This document shows, one piece after another, positions 7,813-14,792 of a stretch of DNA of 25,093 nucleotides (position 1 is its first letter; each line of letters begins with the position of its first letter). Below the pieces are notes generated by a model. That model saw only the letters and a program-made list of their open reading frames with translations, did not search any database and was not told where the DNA came from. The position numbers and the translations under genes are program-made. Origin of the DNA: Hungatella sp. UBA3048 (GTDB lineage Bacteria > Bacillota > Clostridia > Lachnospirales > Lachnospiraceae); assembly GCA_002367105.1 (NCBI GenBank), contig DFCS01000036.1:10233-35325 (forward strand), in the 5' to 3' direction.

Positions 7813-8646
7813 TTAATAGGGAAAGAATCCCTGCTTGGTCTTCCTGCCTAATTTGCCTCCCCTGACCATCTTTTTAAGAAGCGGATGCGGCCGGTATTTA
7901 GGATCTCCGGTCTCTGCGGCAAGTACCTCCATAATCGCCAGGCAGACATCCAGGCCAATGAGATCCCCTAGTGCCAGCGGCCCCATTTTATGGTTTGCCC
8001 CTAATTTCATTGCGGTATCAATATCCTCTGCTGAAGCAATACCCTCTGCCAAAATGCCGGCCGCTTCATTAATCATAGGGATCAATAACCGGTTGACTAC
8101 AAACCCTGCCGATTCCTTTACTTCTACTGGTACTTTGCCAATCATCTCAGCAATTTCTTTAATTTGGTTAATCTCTTCCGCCGTAGCATTCAGGCCGGCA
8201 ATAATCTCAACCAGCTTCATCACCGGCGCTGGGTTGAAGAAATGCATTCCCATTAATGTACGGTCTAGTCCGCTGCCAATCTCAGTGATGGAAAGAGAGG
8301 AAGTATTGCTTGTAAAGATGCAGTTTTTTTTACATATGTCCTGAAGCTCACGGAACATCTTCCTTTTGATGTCAACAGATTCTGCTGCCGCTTCTATAAT
8401 TACATCACAATCAAAACAAATCTCTTTCGTTCCTGTTACTATTTTACTCAATATCTGAGTCTGTTCCATTTCATCCATCTGGCCTTTTTCAACCTGACGT
8501 CTTAAGGATGCGGCAATTCTTGCCTTTCCCTGTTCTGCAATATCACCGTTTAAGTCACACAAGGATACTTCAAAACCATCTACCGCAGCAAATGCCTGGG
8601 CAATCCCCGCTCCCATTGTCCCTGAACCAATAATTCCCACTTTCAT
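7813..8646 (-). CDS. 3-hydroxybutyryl-CoA dehydrogenase
   Basis: NAD(P)-dependent (S)-3-hydroxyacyl-CoA dehydrogenase of 277 residues, the compact bacterial Hbd size. Residues 5-13 form the Rossmann loop IGSGTMGAG, with Asp31 at the end of the second strand as in NAD-dependent members. NTSSLSI includes Ser117, and HFFNPAPVMKLVEI starts with catalytic His135. The C-terminus GPLALGDLIGLD and KLGRKTKQGFFPY is standard. Its ATG overlaps the crotonase stop (ATGA), so the two are translationally coupled. In the proposed pathway it reduces acetoacetyl-CoA to 3-hydroxybutyryl-CoA. Confidence 0.95.
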   Translation of the reverse strand: MKVGIIGSGTMGAGIAQAFAAVDGFEVSLCDLNGDIAEQGKARIAASLRRQVEKGQMDEMEQTQILSKIVTGTKEICFDCDVIIEAAAESVDIKRKMFRELQDICKKNCIFTSNTSSLSITEIGSGLDRTLMGMHFFNPAPVMKLVEIIAGLNATAEEINQIKEIAEMIGKVPVEVKESAGFVVNRLLIPMINEAAGILAEGIASAEDIDTAMKLGANHKMGPLALGDLIGLDVCLAIMEVLAAETGDPKYRPHPLLKKMVRGGKLGRKTKQGFFPY

Positions 8647-9434
8647 TTTTCTGCTGTTTCCTTTCTTTCTCCGGTAAAGGCTTCTGGTTTCCGCCTTTCC
8701 AAAAACGCACTCATTCCATTACTCTGATCCATTGTTTCAAAACATTCTCCAAATAAATCCACTGCCAACCCTCTTGTATCAAATATCTTCGCTGACTGGT
8801 TTGCAATTATTTTTGATGCCTGTACACTAAATGGCGCATTGGCGGCAATCTGCCCTGCCAGTTTAAGGCTGGCATCTATTAGTTCAGAGGGTTCAGCGAT
8901 GCTGTTTACCAGCCCAATCTGCAATGCTTCTTCTGCTTTTATTCTACAGGCCGAAAAGACCAGTTCCTTCGCTTTTGCTAATCCTACCGTCCGTGCCATC
9001 CGCTGAATTCCGCCAAATCCGGGCACAATTCCCAGGGTCACTTCCGGAAACCCAAACACTGCATTGGCGGAAGCGATCCTGATGTCACAGGCCAGCGCCA
9101 CTTCACAGCCGCCTCCCAGAGCATACCCATTAACCGCCGCAATCACAGGAACGGACAGGCTTTCCAGTTGGTTAAGCGCCTGGTTCCCTGACAGACCAAA
9201 CTGCCTTGCCGCCTTCTCTCTCAGGGGTTCCATCTCAGCGATATCGGCTCCGGCAATAAAGGATTTTTCACCTTCCCCAGTCACAATCAGGCACCGGATA
9301 TCCGACCCTTCCAGCTTTGACAGCAGTTCTGACAGCTCCGCCAGCACCTCGCTGTTCAGGGCATTTAAGGCATCAGGACGGGAAAAGGTTAAGATGCCAA
9401 TATACCCATCTTGTCTATACTTTATATTCTTCAT
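8643..9434 (-). CDS. Enoyl-CoA hydratase (crotonase)
   Basis: Crotonase-fold hydratase of 263 residues. The oxyanion-hole segments IAGADI (60-65) and ALGGGCEVA (105-113) are intact. Both catalytic glutamates, Glu111 and Glu131 (in FGFPEVTLGIVPG), are present at the 20-residue spacing known from rat enoyl-CoA hydratase, so it should be a true hydratase and not a hydrolase or isomerase. It starts at ATG 9434 behind GGAGAG. Placed between the CoA-transferase and Hbd genes, it likely interconverts (S)-3-hydroxybutyryl-CoA and crotonyl-CoA. Confidence 0.94.
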   Translation of the reverse strand: MKNIKYRQDGYIGILTFSRPDALNALNSEVLAELSELLSKLEGSDIRCLIVTGEGEKSFIAGADIAEMEPLREKAARQFGLSGNQALNQLESLSVPVIAAVNGYALGGGCEVALACDIRIASANAVFGFPEVTLGIVPGFGGIQRMARTVGLAKAKELVFSACRIKAEEALQIGLVNSIAEPSELIDASLKLAGQIAANAPFSVQASKIIANQSAKIFDTRGLAVDLFGECFETMDQSNGMSAFLERRKPEAFTGERKETAEK

Positions 9435-9457
9435 ATTAACTCTCCAAATCTTCCGAT

Positions 9458-10105
9458 CTAAAAATAAGTAACTGATGCCGGAATCAATAATGGGGCGCCG
9501 GTTTTTTTGACAACCTCATCCACCGTTGTTCCCTCTGCAACTTCCCGCAGCACAAGGCCATCTTGTGTCACATCAATGACTGCCAGTTCAGTTACTATCT
9601 TATGTACCCTGGCAACCGCTGTCGCCGGCAAGGTCAGCTCGCTGAGAATCTTTGCCGAACCATCTTTTGCAGTATGGGTCATTGCGACAATTACTTTTTT
9701 TGATCCGGTCACCAAATCCATAGCTCCGCCCATACCCGGCACCATTCTCCCGGGAATAATATGGCTGGCAAGGCTGCCCCGCTGATCGACCTGCAATGCT
9801 CCCAGCACGGTCATATCCACATGGCCGCCCCGGATTATCACGAACGAATCGGCACTGTCAAAATAGCAGGCACCGTTTTCTACCGTAACCGGTTTCCCGC
9901 CTGCATTGACGATATTCCTGTCATAAGAATCATCCTGGGGCACCGGACCCATACCCAGAATCCCATTTTCTGACTGGAGATGAATCGTCATACCTTCCGC
10001 AATGTAATCAGCTACCATTGTAGGCATGCCAATTCCCAAATTCACAACATCTCCATCCTGTAATTCCTTTGCCACTCTTTTTACAATCCGTTCTTTAACC
10101 GACAT
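9458..10105 (-). CDS. 3-oxoacid/acetoacetate CoA-transferase, subunit B
   Basis: Beta subunit of a family I CoA-transferase, about 215 residues. NLGIGMPTMVADY near the N-terminus and SENGILGMGP with catalytic Glu46 (which carries the CoA thioester) are diagnostic, followed by GGHVDMTVLGALQVD. I set the start at ATG 10105, eight bases after GGAGG; the alternative GTG at 10114 abuts the ribosome binding site. The gene overlaps the end of subunit A by 11 bp. With BKACE in the same regulon, the natural job is moving CoA from an acyl-CoA to acetoacetate. AtoA, CtfB and ScoB are all close relatives, so donor and acceptor are inferred. Confidence 0.93.
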   Translation of the reverse strand: MSVKERIVKRVAKELQDGDVVNLGIGMPTMVADYIAEGMTIHLQSENGILGMGPVPQDDSYDRNIVNAGGKPVTVENGACYFDSADSFVIIRGGHVDMTVLGALQVDQRGSLASHIIPGRMVPGMGGAMDLVTGSKKVIVAMTHTAKDGSAKILSELTLPATAVARVHKIVTELAVIDVTQDGLVLREVAEGTTVDEVVKKTGAPLLIPASVTYF

Positions 10106-10754
10106 ATCCTTCACCTCCTACCAGATAGTCCACAAAAATACCAGGTGTCACCACATGTTCCGCCTGTATCCCGCCCACCGGGACGATTTCCTCCGCAGCA
10201 GCAATCACTGTTTCGGCGGCGGTTGCCATCAGCGGATTAAAGTTTCTGGTGGTTGCTTTATAATAAAGATTTCCGCTTTCATCGGCTACGGAAGCCCTGA
10301 TTAATGCAAAATCTGCTTTGATCGGTTTTTCCAGTAAATATTCTCTGCCGTCCACTGTGATTACCGTTTTTCCTTCCTGAACTTCTGTACTCAGGCCAGT
10401 GGGCGTCAATACTCCGCCAAGCCCGGCTCCCGCCGCCCGGATCTGTTCCGCCAGGGTTCCCTGCGGCACCAGTTCCACGGCCATGCTTCCTTCATTCATA
10501 TATTGTCCGGTCAAAGGATTCAGCCCGATATGCGAAGCAATCAGCTTACCGACTGCCCCCGCCTTAACCAGGCGGCCGATTCCTGTCTCCGGAGTGGCAC
10601 TGTCATTGGCGATGACCGTCAGATTTTTAATTCCTCTCTCAAGGATTGCGTCAATCAGGATCTCCGGTGTCCCATTCCCCATAAATCCGCCAATCATTAC
10701 AACTGCTCCGTCTTCCATTGCTGCTATTGCGTCAACCGCTGATACTCTCTTCAT
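10095..10754 (-). CDS. 3-oxoacid/acetoacetate CoA-transferase, subunit A
   Basis: Alpha subunit of the family I CoA-transferase, 219 residues, starting at ATG 10754 behind AAGGAGG. Typical marks are DGAVVMIGGFMGNGTPE near the N-terminus, LVPQGTLAEQIRAAGAGLGG with the family G-rich turn, and KADFALIRASVADESGNLYY. It has no catalytic Glu of its own and works only with subunit B, encoded immediately downstream and overlapping. It follows the thiolase gene by 13 bp. This pair closes the link between acetoacetate made by BKACE and the acyl-CoA part of the pathway. Confidence 0.93.
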   Translation of the reverse strand: MKRVSAVDAIAAMEDGAVVMIGGFMGNGTPEILIDAILERGIKNLTVIANDSATPETGIGRLVKAGAVGKLIASHIGLNPLTGQYMNEGSMAVELVPQGTLAEQIRAAGAGLGGVLTPTGLSTEVQEGKTVITVDGREYLLEKPIKADFALIRASVADESGNLYYKATTRNFNPLMATAAETVIAAAEEIVPVGGIQAEHVVTPGIFVDYLVGGEGYVG

Positions 10755-10767
10755 ACTGCCTCCTTTT

Positions 10768-11949
10768 CTAATCCCGTTCCACTACAAGGGCCGTTCCCAT
10801 GCCGCCGCCGATGCAGAGTGCTGCCATTCCCTTTTTCGCACCAGAGCTCTGCATTTGATAAAGCAGTGTTGTTAAGATTCTTGCTCCTGATGCTCCGATT
10901 GGGTGGCCCAGGGCGATAGCACCGCCGTTTACATTGGTTTTATCATATCCGATGCCAAGATCCCGGCAGACTGCGATTGCCTGGGCTGCAAAGGCTTCAT
11001 TGGCCTCTACCAAATCCAAATCAGAAACCGTCAGCCCGGCGTTCTTCAGTGCTTTTTTGGCCGCCGGTACCACTCCAAGGCCCATCACTTCCGGCTCCAC
11101 TCCGCCTGAACCATAACCAGTAATCCTCGCCATAATCGGCAGGCTTAACTGTTCCGCCTTTTCTTTTGCACAGATTATCAGCATAGCCGCACCGTCATTA
11201 ATTCCGGAGGCATTACCTGCTGTCACTGTACCATCCCTTTTAAATGCCGGTTTCAGCTTCACCAAGCTATCTCTGGTTGTTCCAAAGCGAGGATATTCAT
11301 CCTTATCAACCCACACCGGGTCACCTTTTCGGACCGGAATTTTCACCGGCGCTATTTCGTCCTCGAATACTCCGTTTTCAATGGCCTGCTGAGCCCTCTG
11401 CTGGCTGACAGCCGCAAAGCTATCCTGTTCTTCCCTGCTGATACCATATCGTTCTGCAATGTTCTCAGCCGTGATTCCCATATGATAATCGTTAAATGCA
11501 TCCCATAATCCATCCTGAATCATAGTATCAATCAAGGTATCATGGCCCATCTTCCTGCCTGTTCTATGGTTTTTGAGTACAAACGCTGCATTTGACATAC
11601 TTTCCGTACCGCCGGCCAGAATCATATCTGCATCACCGGCTTTAATAATCTGTGCAGCCAGGGAAATAGCCCGCAATCCGGAGCCGCACACTTTACTCAG
11701 CCCCATTGCCGGAGTTGTCACAGGTATCCCTGCCTTTAAAGCAATCTGGCGCGCGACATTCTGCCCTTGTCCCGCATTCAGGACATTGCCGATAATCACT
11801 TCATCAATCTGGCCCGGTTCCAGGCCCGCTCTTTTTATTGCTTCCGCTGCTGCCGTGCAGCCCAAATCCACAGATGTCAGCCCTGACAGGCTCCCGCCTA
11901 AATTTCCAATTGCTGTCCTTGCAGCACTCACAATCACTACTTCTCTCAT
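10768..11949 (-). CDS. Acetyl-CoA C-acetyltransferase (thiolase)
   Basis: Biosynthetic/degradative thiolase of 393 residues, exactly the family size. Cys88 in SKVCGSG is the acylated nucleophile; the second motif GGAIALGHPIGASG carries the active-site His, and the last motif CIGGGMG the second Cys. NEAFAAQA is also intact. The start at ATG 11949 follows AGGAGATTAAG. It interconverts acetoacetyl-CoA and two acetyl-CoA. Here it could either harvest acetyl-CoA from acetoacetyl-CoA or regenerate the acetyl-CoA consumed by BKACE. It lies 30 bp downstream of the KPR-family gene. Confidence 0.95.
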   Translation of the reverse strand: MREVVIVSAARTAIGNLGGSLSGLTSVDLGCTAAAEAIKRAGLEPGQIDEVIIGNVLNAGQGQNVARQIALKAGIPVTTPAMGLSKVCGSGLRAISLAAQIIKAGDADMILAGGTESMSNAAFVLKNHRTGRKMGHDTLIDTMIQDGLWDAFNDYHMGITAENIAERYGISREEQDSFAAVSQQRAQQAIENGVFEDEIAPVKIPVRKGDPVWVDKDEYPRFGTTRDSLVKLKPAFKRDGTVTAGNASGINDGAAMLIICAKEKAEQLSLPIMARITGYGSGGVEPEVMGLGVVPAAKKALKNAGLTVSDLDLVEANEAFAAQAIAVCRDLGIGYDKTNVNGGAIALGHPIGASGARILTTLLYQMQSSGAKKGMAALCIGGGMGTALVVERD

Positions 11950-11979
11950 TTTCTTAATCTCCTATTCTTTTTATGTAAT

Positions 11980-13014
11980 TTAAAGCCCATACTCAAATAA
12001 AGCTTCATCAAAACAATCCAGGTTCTTTTGGGATAAAGTAAGTTCCCCCCGCTCAATCCCATGAACAATGTTTACCACCATATCATTAAATGGTGTCGGA
12101 ATACCGCTCGCCCTGCCGGCAGCGCAGACAAAACCGTTAATTAAATCCACCTCCGTTAATTTTGATTTTTCCAAATCCTGAAGCATACTTGCTTTTGCCG
12201 GACGCAGCCCTTCATACATCGTAAGGAACATTGTTTTACATTCCTCGAATTTTCCTGCGTTCTCCAGTCTCAGCGGTTCCGGTGACAGCTCTCCCAATAA
12301 AACCGGCAGTGTCAATCCGGCGGCCTCACAGCATTGCTGCACTTCTCTGCCCAGGTAACAGAGGCATGCCAGTGATTTTGGATGATCAAGAACCTCACCG
12401 AAGGTTTTGGCACTGGCCGCCGACATTCCGCTCATACAGGCATTGTTGACTAACTTGCCCCAGCGGGAGTTCATGAGGCTATCCGTAATTTTCGCCGGCC
12501 CCATTCCATTTAAGATTGCCGCGATATTTTTAATGCGTTCCCCAATCGTTCCGCCAATCTCTCCAATTTCAAATAAATGGTCGGCTGCTGAGATATCCTG
12601 AGTTAACTCTGATACACCAGGTTCTATAAAAGTAGCACCCCACAGTACAGTTCCGCCGACGGTACGCTTCTCACCCACATATTCAGCTACTGAAGGTTCC
12701 GGAACTCCATTCTGTAAGGTACAAATGGTACTGTTTACGTCCATATGGGACAACAGCACCGGCAGCACCTCCTGATTCGCCGTCTGCTTCGTTAACAGGA
12801 AAATCACATCGTAAATCCCCTGCATCTGGCTGGTTGTAACTGCTCTGACCGGAACCGTCATATCTACAGTCCCCACAATATGGGCACCACGTTGATTCAT
12901 GGCATCCACATGAGCCTGATAATTATCAACCATTTCCACTGTCTGCCCATTTTTTGAGAGATAAGCACCTAATACTGTACCCATCGCACCACAGCCTACA
13001 ATTGCAATCCTCAT
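11980..13014 (-). CDS. KPR-family (2-dehydropantoate 2-reductase-like) NAD(P)-dependent dehydrogenase
   Basis: Two-domain dehydrogenase of the ketopantoate reductase (ApbA/PanE) family, 344 residues, slightly longer than classical PanE. The Rossmann motif is GCGAMG (7-12). The catalytic Lys is Lys187 in SRWGKLVNNAC, and the C-terminal helix has SMLQDLEKSKLTEVDLING, the usual substrate/catalytic segment. Strand two ends in Asp30, where NADPH-dependent PanE has a basic residue, which suggests NAD(H). As first gene of a sigma-54-driven acyl-CoA operon with no pantothenate gene nearby, it is more likely a catabolic hydroxy-acid dehydrogenase feeding a keto acid to BKACE. The start at 13014 follows AGGAGG. 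The substrate is unknown. Confidence 0.85.
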   Translation of the reverse strand: MRIAIVGCGAMGTVLGAYLSKNGQTVEMVDNYQAHVDAMNQRGAHIVGTVDMTVPVRAVTTSQMQGIYDVIFLLTKQTANQEVLPVLLSHMDVNSTICTLQNGVPEPSVAEYVGEKRTVGGTVLWGATFIEPGVSELTQDISAADHLFEIGEIGGTIGERIKNIAAILNGMGPAKITDSLMNSRWGKLVNNACMSGMSAASAKTFGEVLDHPKSLACLCYLGREVQQCCEAAGLTLPVLLGELSPEPLRLENAGKFEECKTMFLTMYEGLRPAKASMLQDLEKSKLTEVDLINGFVCAAGRASGIPTPFNDMVVNIVHGIERGELTLSQKNLDCFDEALFEYGL

Positions 13015-13027
13015 TTCTTTTACCTCC

Positions 13028-13046
13028 TAAAAGTATTATGCTTTTA
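13028..13046. repeat. Short palindrome over the predicted start of the ten-gene transcript
   Basis: TAAAAG (13028-13033) and CTTTTA (13041-13046) form a 6-bp dyad with a 7-base spacer. It falls between the sigma-54 promoter and the ribosome binding site of the KPR-family gene, about where transcription should begin. It may be an operator or chance in AT-rich DNA. Confidence 0.3.
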
Positions 13047-13052
13047 TAAACA

Positions 13053-13067
13053 GCAATTTCCATGCCA
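13053..13067 (-). promoter_or_regulatory. Sigma-54 promoter of the ten-gene acyl-CoA operon
   Basis: Read on the minus strand, TGGCAT (13067-13062), five bases, then TTGC (13056-13053): the -24 GG and -12 GC are separated by exactly 10 bases, as sigma-54 requires. Only the last base of the TGGCAC box deviates. It lies 39 bp upstream of the KPR-family ATG, and the nearest gene on the other side encodes a sigma-54 activator. Confidence 0.85.
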
Positions 13068-13109
13068 ACTATCATTCTCCAAAATAAAAATCTGCTTGCT
13101 CCGGCTAAA

Positions 13110-13138
13110 TTGACATTCACATTTACTGTTGCTATACT
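13110..13138 (+). promoter_or_regulatory. Sigma-70 type promoter of the sigma-54 activator gene
   Basis: TTGACA (13110-13115), a 17-bp spacer, and TATACT (13133-13138), a near-consensus housekeeping promoter 35 bp before the activator ATG. The activator is thus likely made constitutively and gated by its PAS domain. Confidence 0.8.
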
Positions 13139-13158
13139 TAATTTAAAGAGCAGAACAG
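13126..13158. promoter_or_regulatory. Possible imperfect dyad, candidate enhancer site for the minus-strand sigma-54 promoter
   Basis: CTGTTGCT (13126-13133) and AGCAGAACAG (13149-13158) are inverted copies, the second with two extra bases. The centre is about 90 bp upstream of the minus-strand -12 element, a normal enhancer distance, and overlaps the activator's own -10. The resemblance is weak and could be chance. Confidence 0.25.
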
Positions 13159-13173
13159 AAAGCAGGTATTGAG

Positions 13174-14610
13174 ATGGATCAGGCGTTATTTGAAATTTTA
13201 TTGGACAATTCTCCCGATGGAATCTATGTTTTGGACCACCAGGGAAATTATATCTACGCAAACAGCATTTATATCAATATGCTTAATTTAACAAAAGCCC
13301 AGCTATTAACCTATAATGTCCATGACTTTCTTACTTCCGGACAGATTGATATCTGCATCTCGGATATTGTTTATAAAGAAAAGCGGTCAGTCAACCTGTT
13401 TCAGGATTTATATGACAGGCATGACAGCAGCCAGCGTAAACACCGGCAATTAGTTGTCTCCAACCCGGTTTTTGATGAGAATGGTGAGGTATGCAACATT
13501 ATCGCCTTTGTCCGCCCGCTGGATACGATGAACGACGCCTACCATCAGGCCAGCATGCAGCAATCAGTAACTGCCTTCACACAAAAGGAAAAACCGGACG
13601 GCAGCATTATCGCTGAAAGCCCGGCGATAAAGGAAATACTGGCATTGTGCAGTAATATCGCCGATATTGATTCCTCTATTCTAATTACCGGAGAATCAGG
13701 TACCGGAAAAGAAGTAATCTCCAGTTTCATCCACACGTCTTCTTCCCGCAGCAAAAAAAACATGGTTGTCATCAACTGTGCCTCCCTGCCGCCATCACTG
13801 TTAGAAGCTGAACTTTTCGGCTATGAAAAGGGGGCGTTTACCGGAGCTTCCAGCAGCAAGGCAGGACTTTTTGAAGCGGCCGACGGAAGCACTCTTTTTC
13901 TGGATGAAATCAATTCGCTGCCCTTTGATCTACAGGGAAAACTTCTCCGGGCAATCGAAACAAAAAACATACAGCGAATCGGTTCCACCAAGCCAAGAAA
14001 GGTGGATTTCCGCCTGTTGGCTGCAACCAATGAAGATTTGGCAGAACTGGTCGCCGAAAAGAATTTCCGGGCCGATTTATATTACCGGCTGAATGTCATA
14101 CCCATCGATATCCCGCCTCTGCGCAAAAGACGGGAAGATATCGTCCCGATGGCATTGCACTTTTTGAATCATTACTGCAAAAAATATAATAAAAATAAGG
14201 TATTTTCCCAGCGGACACTGGCACTGATTGAGCAATTTGACTGGCCGGGAAATGTTAGAGAGCTTAAGAACTTTGTCGAACGTTCAATAATTATGAGTTC
14301 AGGAGATTTTATTGAGATTAAGAATATTGGGGGAATTATGCAGGGAAATTTCGATACAGCAAAAGAAATAAGCGCTTCTCCCGCACTACTGAAAGATGCA
14401 GAAGAAGTCCCGCCGGCTGCTGATTTGAAAGGATTTGACTACGCTCAGATGATCAAAGACCATATATCTTTAGAGGAGCATGTGGGCACCTGTGAGTCTG
14501 ATTATGTTCGTTATGCACTGGATATTTATGAAAGTTCTTATCTTGCTGCCAAAGCACTTCGGACAAGTCAGACTTCGATTATCAGAAAAAAGAAAAAATA
14601 CGATCTCTAA
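13174..14610 (+). CDS. PAS-domain sigma-54-dependent transcriptional activator
   Basis: Enhancer-binding protein of 478 residues. Residues about 5-115 form a PAS sensor (DNSPDGIYVLDHQGNYIYAN). The AAA+ domain spans about 145-375, with Walker A GESGTGKE (173-180), the sigma-54-contacting loop GAFTGA intact (220-225), Walker B LFLDE (241-245) and the arginine-finger stretch FRADLYYRLNV (298-308). The C-terminus (about 440-478) is a Fis-type helix-turn-helix with AAKALRTSQTSIIRKKKK. There is no receiver domain, so it should respond directly to a small molecule or redox signal. It is flanked by two sigma-54 promoters pointing outward, one to the ten-gene operon and one to BKACE, and is therefore their probable activator. 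The effector is unknown; a pathway substrate is a reasonable guess. Confidence 0.95.
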   Translation: MDQALFEILLDNSPDGIYVLDHQGNYIYANSIYINMLNLTKAQLLTYNVHDFLTSGQIDICISDIVYKEKRSVNLFQDLYDRHDSSQRKHRQLVVSNPVFDENGEVCNIIAFVRPLDTMNDAYHQASMQQSVTAFTQKEKPDGSIIAESPAIKEILALCSNIADIDSSILITGESGTGKEVISSFIHTSSSRSKKNMVVINCASLPPSLLEAELFGYEKGAFTGASSSKAGLFEAADGSTLFLDEINSLPFDLQGKLLRAIETKNIQRIGSTKPRKVDFRLLAATNEDLAELVAEKNFRADLYYRLNVIPIDIPPLRKRREDIVPMALHFLNHYCKKYNKNKVFSQRTLALIEQFDWPGNVRELKNFVERSIIMSSGDFIEIKNIGGIMQGNFDTAKEISASPALLKDAEEVPPAADLKGFDYAQMIKDHISLEEHVGTCESDYVRYALDIYESSYLAAKALRTSQTSIIRKKKKYDL

Positions 14611-14624
14611 GCTTTGAAAACCAA

Positions 14625-14696
14625 TGCAAAATCGCCTCAATAAGTCGCAATCGTTTTATCAGTGAACCGATTATAACTTATTAAGGCGATTTTGCA
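14625..14696. repeat. Long interrupted inverted repeat (21-bp arms), candidate activator enhancer or transcript-end hairpin
   Basis: Arms 14625-14645 and 14676-14696 are complementary at 20 of 21 positions (one C/A mismatch at 14638/14683). Inside the 30-base spacer, AATCG (14649-14653) and CGATT (14668-14672) form a second dyad on the same centre. The centre (about 14660) is roughly 95 bp upstream of the BKACE -12 element, right for an enhancer. No T-run follows, so a classic intrinsic terminator is unlikely, though the hairpin could still end or protect the activator mRNA. Confidence 0.7.
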
Positions 14697-14740
14697 ATCC
14701 TGTCAAAGGAAATCTCCGCGTAAAACATGCATTGCAAACT

Positions 14741-14755
14741 TGGCACGCTTTTTGC
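14741..14755 (+). promoter_or_regulatory. Sigma-54 promoter of the BKACE gene
   Basis: TGGCAC (14741-14746), five bases, TTGC (14752-14755): a perfect match to the core consensus with the required 10-base spacing between GG and GC. It lies 37 bp upstream of the BKACE ATG and directly downstream of the activator gene and the large dyad. Confidence 0.93.
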
Positions 14756-14792
14756 TTCTATATATAGATATCACACAAATGGAGGTAATTTT

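Noticed and set aside
12926..13261. 111-codon minus-strand frame covering the intergenic region before the KPR gene
   Set aside because: Crosses the sigma-54 promoter and the start of the activator gene; no ribosome binding site and no family resemblance.
14596..14700. Large dyad as a classical intrinsic terminator of the activator gene
   Set aside because: No T-run after either arm on the plus strand; kept as a dyad with uncertain role.
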